Part shown: piece by piece, positions 16,984 through 23,265 of the stretch
How positions within the stretch are numbered: the first letter of the stretch is position 1
How the letters are laid out: the number at the start of each line of letters is the position of its first letter
The notes under the pieces: model-generated
The model's input: the letters and a program-made list of their open reading frames with translations, nothing else
Database searches by the model: none
What the model was told of the DNA's origin: nothing
Program-made: the position numbers and the translations under genes
DNA from: Paulinella micropora
Taxonomy: Eukaryota; Cercozoa; Imbricatea; Euglyphida
DNA: 23,265 nucleotides
Reading direction: 5' to 3'
Assembly (NCBI GenBank): GCA_009731375.1
Contig: BJOX01000164.1
Span: 532,529 to 555,793 of the forward strand

Positions 16984-17515
16984 GCCACCTTCGACCAATC
17001 GAATGCGGGGCTCGCGGCATGGTATCGTTCTCTGTTCATCGATGTTTCCGCGCCTTGGGTTTTTCCCATCCCCAATCCAAATCCCTTTGCTTCAAGCTAT
17101 CGTCCTGCGTAGCTCGTTGCTCTTTTGCGATTTATCGCTCCTGTGCAGTCAAAAATTGGACTAATCTTCCTTTAGTCCGTATCGATGACTGCATTCCGTC
17201 ATAGTCGTCCAGTGTTGCATAGCCCGGGCTAGGTCCCTTCGGGGGTTTAGGCCTTATACAATGTCATCATTGTAGCTTGCGCAAGCTTACGGTGCTCAAA
17301 ACACTTGGACTAACGGCTTCCTTTTCTTTCTCTTCTTCCTTATCCTCCCCACTCACCATTCCTAGATTGCCTTTTTCTCAACGTCCTCCTCTTCTTTTTT
17401 CCAGAACACAGTCTACCCGTGATTCCCATCCCGGACATATGCACAGTACACAAATTACTGTTTGATGTGAAACTGCGTTCCTTTGCAAGGACTACATTCC
17501 TTTGCGGTATCTCAT
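16983..17515 (+). other. Interspersed repeat X ending in (TATC)n, possible LINE 3' end
   Basis: About 530 bases of complex sequence bounded by tetranucleotide tracts. Its last 95 bases, including CCCATCCCGGACA, ACAAATTACTGTTTGATGTG and CTTTGCAAGGACTACATTCC, recur in reverse orientation at 21198-21292, so it is a dispersed repeat. It ends GGTATCTCATC(TATC)n, like the repeat at 17984-18430. A long 3' untranslated region of a non-LTR element with a simple-repeat tail is a reasonable guess. The open frames (61-62 residues) show no domain I know. Confidence 0.55.
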
Positions 17516-17555
17516 CTATCTATCTATCTACCTACCTACCTACCTACCTACCTAC

Positions 17556-17626
<71 letters not shown>

Positions 17627-17654
17627 CCTACCTACCTACCTACCTACCTACCTA
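17516..17654. repeat. (TATC)n and (TACC)n blocks
   Basis: TATC, TACC, TATC, then TACC again up to the gap. Confidence 0.96.
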
Positions 17655-17983
17655 NNNNNNNNNNNNNNNNNNNNNNNNNNNNNNNNNNNNNNNNNNNNNN
17701 NNNNNNNNNNNNNNNNNNNNNNNNNNNNNNNNNNNNNNNNNNNNNNNNNNNNNNNNNNNNNNNNNNNNNNNNNNNNNNNNNNNNNNNNNNNNNNNNNNNN
17801 NNNNNNNNNNNNNNNNNNNNNNNNNNNNNNNNNNNNNNNNNNNNNNNNNNNNNNNNNNNNNNNNNNNNNNNNNNNNNNNNNNNNNNNNNNNNNNNNNNNN
17901 NNNNNNNNNNNNNNNNNNNNNNNNNNNNNNNNNNNNNNNNNNNNNNNNNNNNNNNNNNNNNNNNNNNNNNNNNNNNNNNNNNN
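17655..17983. other. Assembly gap, 329 N
   Basis: Unresolved bases between (TACC)n and repeat Y. Confidence 1.
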
Positions 17984-18430
17984 CTGTCGACAGACAGAGA
18001 ATTAGGGGATGGTGTGGGTGTGCTGGGCCCGTGGTGGGGTGCCTTATATGTGCCTAGCCATACGCCTATAAGTCACATGCCGAAATAGCGACGGGAAGCA
18101 CAATCCTGTTCCCTCAGGGTGCCCTTTCTCGCTTGTTGAGCCCGGAATAAAACCCACAGTGCTCTGTCGGTTTATACTAGACTGTCGAACAGTCTCGAAA
18201 CTCCATCTGCTTACTGGGTCCTCTGTAATGGAGGTGGGAGCTCGTTCTGCAAGGGGCGCTTATGGAACGAGCCCTGGCCCCGCCTGGTACTAGGGAGCTT
18301 TGGTATCGCCTGTATCAGTCCCTTCCGTGCAAACATCACGGCTTAGCTGGGCATCGGGTTAATACTTTACCCACAGACTTCCTTGGTTGACGAAATCAGA
18401 AGCTTCTTTTTTCTGACATTAGTCGATATC
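17984..18430 (+). other. Interspersed repeat Y, copy 1, ending in (TATC)n
   Basis: GC-balanced complex sequence starting CTGTCGACAGACAGAGAATT and ending GTCGATATCTCATC(TATC)n. The first 176 bases match the right end of the window (23090-23265) with a single difference (TTATATGTG against TTATGTGTG). No open frame of note; the sequence has many G/C blocks (GCTGGGCCCGTGG, CGAGCCCTGGCCCCGCC). Class unknown; a retroelement 3' region is one possibility. Confidence 0.6.
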
Positions 18431-18519
18431 TCATCTATCTATCTATCTATCTTACCCGTCTGGCTTCGGCTATGAGCGGGGTCTTATCTATCTATCTATC
18501 TATCTACCTACCTACCTAC

Positions 18520-18604
<85 letters not shown>

Positions 18605-18609
18605 AATCT

Positions 18610-18640
<31 letters not shown>

Positions 18641-18655
18641 AATCTATCCATCTAC

Positions 18656-18722
<67 letters not shown>

Positions 18723-18736
18723 CCTACCTATTTATC
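18431..18736. repeat. (TATC)n with TACC, AATC variants and an embedded TTCGGCTATGAGC core
   Basis: A tetranucleotide tract interrupted at about 18453-18487 by CTTACCCGTCTGGCTTCGGC + TATGAGCGGGGTCTTAT. The same phrase (TCCGG for TCTGG) recurs at 18736-18771, where it continues into complex sequence. Confidence 0.9.
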
Positions 18737-18880
18737 TTACCCGTCCGGCTTCGGCTATGAGCGGGGTCTTATCCGTCGGGGATAATTTGGCATTCGATCC
18801 GTTCCGGTCTGTCACAAATTTTTCACAACAAATTTAACGGAAGTTTCGTTGAATTTCGCTTTGAGATACATATATAAATT
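18737..18880. other. Complex block after the TTCGGCTATGAGC core
   Basis: CCGTCGGGGATAATTTGG and AACGGAAGTTTCGTTGAATT are distinctive phrases. No coding potential is recognised. The short copy at 18453 implies this piece is a repeat truncated within the TATC array. Confidence 0.45.
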
Positions 18881-18958
18881 CAGACATCAAAGACAAACAA
18901 GGAAATAATCATATATGCATACATGAATACATACTGGATGCATGTACATACAGGTACA

Positions 18959-19084
18959 CATAGATAGATACATAGATAGATAGGTAGATAGATAGATAGA
19001 TAGGTAGATAGGTAGATAGGTAGATAGGTAGATAGATATATAGATAGATAGATAGATAGATAGATAGTAGATAGTAGATAGATA
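18959..19084. repeat. (GATA)n with GGTA variants
   Basis: GATA/GGTA units, the reverse strand of the TATC/TACC tracts to the left. Confidence 0.95.
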
Positions 19085-19582
19085 AACATACGCGAACGCA
19101 TACTAATACACTCACATACACAAAAACACATACACATATGCATACTAACACACACACACACACACACACATACACATACGTACAATCATATACGTACACA
19201 AACGTACATACAATGACACATACACATATGCACACTAATACACACACACACACATAATCATATACGCACACAAACGTACATACAAGGACACATACACATA
19301 CACGATATGCATATTCATACACACATATGCATACTAATAAACACACACACATATGCATACTAATAAACACACACACATATATGCATACTAACGTACATAC
19401 AAAGACACATATGCATACTAATACACGCACATACACAAACATATAATCATATATATATGCACAAACATATAATCATATACGCACACAAACGTTGTACATA
19501 CAAAGACACATACACATACGCATTACTTGTGTATGTGCGTGTATTAGTATGCATATGTGTCTTTGTATGTACGTTAGTATGC

Positions 19583-19624
<42 letters not shown>

Positions 19625-19735
19625 ATTAGTATGCATATGTGTGTATGAGTATGCATATGCGTGTGTATTAGTATGCATATTGTGTATGTGTATGTGCCTT
19701 TGTATATACATTTGTGTGCGTATATGAGACATTAT
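19085..19735. repeat. CA-rich foldback array with perfect 62-bp inverted repeat
   Basis: ATGCATACTAATACAC and GTACATACAAAGACAC phrases recur many times. From 19377 to 19438 the sequence is the exact reverse complement of 19527-19588 (62 of 62). The similarity continues outward with more divergence to about 19258 and 19730. The 88-base spacer holds CATATAATCATATA repeats. Confidence 0.88.
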
Positions 19736-19739
19736 ATTC

Positions 19740-19792
19740 GCAACCAACAACAACAACAACAACAACAACAAAAAAAAGAAAAAAAAAAAAAG

Positions 19793-19837
<45 letters not shown>

Positions 19838-19857
19838 NNNNNNNNNNTACCAAAAAC
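19740..19857. repeat. (CAA)n and poly-A with 10-N gap
   Basis: CAACAACAA then A with a few G, N at 19838-19847, then ACCAAAAAC. The Lys/Phe runs in all frames are artefacts. Confidence 0.92.
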
Positions 19858-20012
19858 AAACAGATATACATATAATCATATACGCACACAAAAGTCGTAC
19901 ATACAAAGACACATACACATACGCATTACTAATACACGAACATGCACAAACGTACAATCACAGAACCTCATACATACACAATCGTACATACAAGCACACA
20001 TGCACACAAACG
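19858..20012. repeat. Continuation of the CA-rich array
   Basis: It repeats the phrases of 19439-19526 (ATAATCATATACGCACACAA, GTACATACAAAGACACATAC). The end phrase CATACACAATCGTACATACA + AGCACACATGCACACAAACG, followed by (GATA)n, occurs twice (near 19972 and 20126). Confidence 0.85.
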
Positions 20013-20013
20013 C

Positions 20014-20051
<38 letters not shown>

Positions 20052-20168
20052 GTAGATAGGTAGATAGATAGGTAGATAGATAGGTAGATATATATATATA
20101 GGTAGATAGATAGATAGATAGATCATACATACACAATCGTACATACAAGCACACATGCACACAAACGC

Positions 20169-20214
<46 letters not shown>

Positions 20215-20279
20215 CTAGGTAGATAGGTAGATAGGTAGGTAGATAGATAGGTAGATAGATAGGTAGATAGATATATAGG

Positions 20280-20310
<31 letters not shown>

Positions 20311-20480
20311 GTAGATAGATAGGTAGATAGATAGATAGATAGATGGATAGAACCGTCCTCTGCGATGTAATCCAGTCCGATAGCGTGGTTTGTTGGCTAG
20401 ATAGATAGATACATAGATAGATAGTGTATGTCTTTGTTGGATAGATAGATAGATAGATAGATAGATAGTGGTGGATAGAT
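20013..20480. repeat. (GATA)n / (GGTA)n array
   Basis: Long GATA tracts with GGTA variants. AGAACCGTCCTCTGCGATG (20350) and AGAACCGTCCGATGGCATAC (20490) are related inserts. GATAGTGTATGTCTTTG (near 20422) reappears as its reverse complement near 20622. Confidence 0.93.
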
Positions 20481-20507
20481 AGATATATAGAACCGTCCGA
20501 TGGCATA

Positions 20508-20590
20508 CATTGCATTACATTACATTACATTACATGCATTACATACATTACATACATTACATACATTACATACATTACATACATTATATG
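20508..20590. repeat. (CATTA)/(CATACATTA) repeat
   Basis: CATTACATTACAT units change to CATACATTACATACATTA units. All frames translate to His-Tyr-Ile/Thr-Leu patterns. Confidence 0.93.
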
Positions 20591-20629
20591 GTTTATTGGC
20601 TAACCCCACATCATCCATTAAAGACATAC

Positions 20630-20815
<186 letters not shown>

Positions 20816-20872
20816 TCTATACACACAAACAATAGTATATCTATCTATCCATCTATGCACGCAAAATTAGTG

Positions 20873-20974
20873 CTCACCGGCCCGGCCCGGCTCGCCCGCA
20901 AAACACGTCAAATTTGGCGCGCCGTATATGTAGTTTTATCGGTAACCTGACCACATATTGTGGAGGTGGCCGAA
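20873..20974 (-). mobile_element. TATCGG family, partial TIR copy G
   Basis: GCTCGCCCGCAAAACACGTC, AAATTTGGCGCGCCGTAT, TAGTTTTATCGGTAACCTGA and CCACATATTGTGGAGGTGGC are in the order of a minus-oriented TIR. The inner half (TGCGGCTAGCCACAAATTTG) is missing, the copy starting inside the GC-rich loop. The last bases (GGCCGAAAAAA) have lost the ACCGATA end. Confidence 0.78.
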
Positions 20975-21063
20975 AAAACACACGCAATCACTCAGGTTTG
21001 TCGGTTTTCCAATCGTCGAACATACAAAGGCACTTCCATACACATACATACTCACACTTGTAG

Positions 21064-21154
21064 CAGCAGCAGTAGTAGTAGTAGTAGTAGTAGTAGCAAC
21101 ACACACACACAGACATATATGTATATATATATATATATATATATACATACATAC

Positions 21155-21197
<43 letters not shown>
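21064..21197. repeat. (GTA)n, (CA)n and (TA)n tracts
   Basis: GTAGTAGTA at about 21061-21095, (CA)n to 21112, and (TA)n with CATACATACAT in the middle to 21197. Confidence 0.93.
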
Positions 21198-21199
<2 letters not shown>

Positions 21200-21291
21200 A
21201 ATGAGATGTCGCAAAGGAATGTAGTCCTTGCAAAGGAACGCAGTTTCACATCAAACAGTAATTTGTGTACAGTGCATGTGTCCGGGATGGG

Positions 21292-21292
<1 letters not shown>
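21198..21292 (-). other. Repeat X, 3'-terminal fragment, inverted
   Basis: The reverse complement matches 17423-17515 with only a few differences, including CTTTGCAAGGACTACATTCC. Its 5' side runs into (TATC)n (reading minus) and its 3' side into (TA)n instead of (TATC)n. Confidence 0.8.
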
Positions 21293-21328
<36 letters not shown>

Positions 21329-21582
21329 GATAAATAGTAATTGGCGATGGCGAATGCAATTTCTTATATCAACAATAGACAAATATACATAGATAGATAG
21401 GTAGGTAGGTAGGTAGGTAGATAGATAGGTAGGTAGATAGATAGATAGATAGATAGATATATAGATAGTAATTGGCGATGACGAATGCAATTTCTTATAT
21501 CAACACATAGACAAATATACATAGACAGATAGATAGATAGGTAGGTAGGTAGGTAGGTAGGTAGATAGATAGATAGATAGAC

Positions 21583-21616
<34 letters not shown>

Positions 21617-21784
21617 TAATTGGCGATGGCGAATGTCTTATATCAACAATCGACAAATATACATAGATAGATAGGTAGGTAGGTAGGTAGATAGATAGAT
21701 GGACAGATAGATAGATAGATGGACAGATAGATAGATAGATGGACAGATAGATAGATAGATAGATAGGGAGGTAGATAGGTATAT

Positions 21785-21829
<45 letters not shown>

Positions 21830-21835
21830 CAGATA
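21293..21835. repeat. (GATA)n/(GGTA)n array with GTAATTGGCGATGGCGAATG core
   Basis: A core of about 55 bp (AGTAATTGGCGATGGCGAAT, then CTTATATCAACAAT and AGACAAATATACATAG) recurs near 21335, 21467 and 21614. Between the cores are GATA, GGTA and GACA units; GATGGACA is triplicated near 21708-21745. Confidence 0.93.
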
Positions 21836-22062
21836 GACTTTGGACGCATAGTAGAAGGAAATGAGATAGGTAGATAGGTAGATAGATAGATAGATAGATA
21901 GATAGGGAGGTAGATAGGTATATATATATATATATATATATAATCTACGATCTAACTTTGGACGCATAGTGGAAGGAAATGATATATATATATATGTATA
22001 TAGATAGATAGATAGATAGACAGATAGACCTTTGGACGCATAGTAGAAGGAAATGAGATAGG

Positions 22063-22097
<35 letters not shown>

Positions 22098-22131
22098 GGA
22101 GGTAGATAGGTATATATATATATATATATAT

Positions 22132-22168
<37 letters not shown>

Positions 22169-22226
22169 CAGACAGATAGACCTTTGGACGCATAGTAGAA
22201 GGAAATGAGATAGGCGATGGTGATAT

Positions 22227-22273
<47 letters not shown>

Positions 22274-22373
22274 TATAGATAGATAGATAGATAGATAGAT
22301 AGACCTTTGGACGCATAGTAGAAGGAAATGAGATAGGCGATGGTGATATATAGATAGATAGATAGATAGATAT

Positions 22374-22404
<31 letters not shown>

Positions 22405-22467
22405 TATAGATAGATACATAGATAGACCTTTGGACGCATAGTAGAAGGAAATAAGATAGGCGATGGT
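21836..22467. repeat. (GATA)n/(TA)n array with TTTGGACGCATAGTAGAAGG core
   Basis: The core CTTTGGACGCATAGTAGAAG + GAAATGAGATAGG occurs six times (near 21836, 21954, 22027, 22179, 22302 and 22425) at 73-152-bp spacing. The last three add CGATGGTGATAT or CGATGGTGTGTC after the core. Linkers are GATA with embedded (TA)n. Confidence 0.94.
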
Positions 22468-22506
22468 GTGTCGAGAGGTTCGGTCAACAGGGTTTTAGAT
22501 GACCCT

Positions 22507-22546
22507 AGAAGAAGAAGAAAAAGGAGAAGAAGAAGAAGAAGAAGAA

Positions 22547-22581
<35 letters not shown>

Positions 22582-22702
22582 GGAAGAGGAAGAAGAAGAA
22601 GAGGAAGAGGAAGAGGAAGAAGAAGAAGAAGAAGAAGAAGTAAAGAAAGAAGGAAAGAAAAGAAAGAAAAGCAAGAAAGAAAGAAAGAAAGAAAGAAAGA
22701 AC
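22507..22702. repeat. (GAA)n/(GAG)n then (GAAA)n purine tract
   Basis: GAAGAAGAA with GAGGAAGAG blocks to about 22640, then AAAGAAAGAAAG to 22702. Poly-Glu and poly-Arg frames reflect the repeat. Confidence 0.95.
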
Positions 22703-22744
22703 AACAACAACAGTCATTATCCTTCACTCCCACACAACAAAGGA

Positions 22745-22920
22745 AGTTAAAACTTTACGCAAAATTCCCCGAATTACCCGTTCGCAGAAGACAAAACTTC
22801 AATGTTTACGCAAAATTTCCCGAATTACCCGTTCGCAGAAGACAAAATTCAAAAGTTTACGCAAAATTTCCCGAATTACCCGTTCGCAGAAGACAAAAAC
22901 TTCAAAAGTTTTCGCGAATA
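22745..22920 (+). repeat. 51-bp tandem repeat, 3 units plus a decayed end
   Basis: Units starting TTTACGCAAAATTTCCCGAA near 22754, 22805 and 22856 have a period of exactly 51 bp. The unit ends TTACCCGTTCGCAGAAGACA followed by AAACTTCAA. Because 51 is a multiple of three, a frame translates as a 17-residue repeat (YAKFPELPVRRRQNFKV type); the frame is open only because of the upstream purine tract and I see no start context or domain. After the third unit the sequence decays to TTTTCGCGAATATTGCCGC. Confidence 0.9.
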
Positions 22921-22964
22921 TTGCCGCTAATAGCGGTAAAATATGGAAGATTATAGATTATAGC

Positions 22965-23035
22965 TATCTGTATGTAGATTTGTCTATTCTTGATATACTA
23001 CATTTGGATTTGCCATCGCGAATTACTATCTATCG

Positions 23036-23067
<32 letters not shown>
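22965..23067 (-). repeat. Inverted diverged copy of the GGCGATGGCGAATG core with (TATC)n
   Basis: Read on the minus strand, AGTAATTCGCGATGGCAAAT, TATATCAAGAATAGACAAAT and CTACATACAG follow the order of the cores at 21335-21614. The adjoining microsatellite is (TATC)n on the plus strand, again the inverted form. This copy is older than the three on the plus strand. Confidence 0.7.
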
Positions 23068-23089
23068 GATTTTTTGAAATGGGTGCCAT

Positions 23090-23265
23090 CTGTCGACAGA
23101 CAGAGAATTAGGGGATGGTGTGGGTGTGCTGGGCCCGTGGTGGGGTGCCTTATGTGTGCCTAGCCATACGCCTATAAGTCACATGCCGAAATAGCGACGG
23201 GAAGCACAATCCTGTTCCCTCAGGGTGCCCTTTCTCGCTTGTTGAGCCCGGAATAAAACCCACAG
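23090..23265 (+). other. Interspersed repeat Y, copy 2, cut by the window end
   Basis: Identical to 17984-18159 except for one base. It is preceded by GATTTTTTGAAATGGGTGCCAT, which is hidden by a gap in copy 1, so the true left boundary may be further left. Confidence 0.85.

Overview
This window looks like non-coding nuclear DNA from a eukaryote, most likely an invertebrate animal. The signs are megabase-type repeat texture, tRNA-derived SINEs with (ATT)n tails, several palindromic and TIR-bearing non-autonomous DNA transposon families, very long di-, tri- and tetranucleotide tracts, and scaffold gaps. The species cannot be named from the sequence alone. I see no supportable protein-coding gene: every long open frame is a translated microsatellite, palindrome or gap.

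Layout. 1-1600: TA- and CA-rich arrays in which a roughly 52-bp core recurs between expanded (TA)n tracts. 1590-3000 (with a remnant at 3906-3985): a roughly 104-bp minisatellite carrying the motif GCGCCAAATTTGACG, decaying rightward. 3010-8450: a dense cluster of foldback elements. One family has TIRs starting TATCGGTCACCTCCAC that are themselves two consecutive hairpins. A second is 151-162-bp palindromes starting CACATAAAAGC. There are also a 122-bp palindrome, a 360-bp TIR element and a nested 216-bp TIR element. 8452-9450: poly-C, a gap and (CT)n. 9588-10837: more palindromes and one more single TIR. 10893-13300: trinucleotide repeats hosting three tRNA-SINE copies on the minus strand, with a fourth at 15845. 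13310-15845: (ACAT)n, (CT)n, (TATC)n and (ATAG)n arrays, each with its own short regularly recurring core. 16719-18870: tetranucleotide tracts separated by unique-looking pieces that end in ATCTCATC(TATC)n and may be retroelement 3' ends. 18880-20345: CA-rich foldback DNA with a perfect 62-bp inverted repeat. 20345-23067: (GATA)n arrays with two further cores, a TIR fragment, and a 51-bp tandem repeat. The window ends inside a second, nearly identical copy of the repeat seen at 17984.

The recurring theme is a short conserved core re-used between expandable microsatellites (at least six unrelated cores), plus a family of nested palindromic mobile elements. The strongest candidate for something undescribed is the TATCGG foldback family and its relation to the neighbouring palindrome family and to the minisatellite that shares its GCGCCAAATTTGACG core. 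Seven N gaps (3347-3566, 8505-9097, 10036-10045, 11337-11434, 15943-16718, 17655-17983, 19838-19847) limit every structural conclusion across them.
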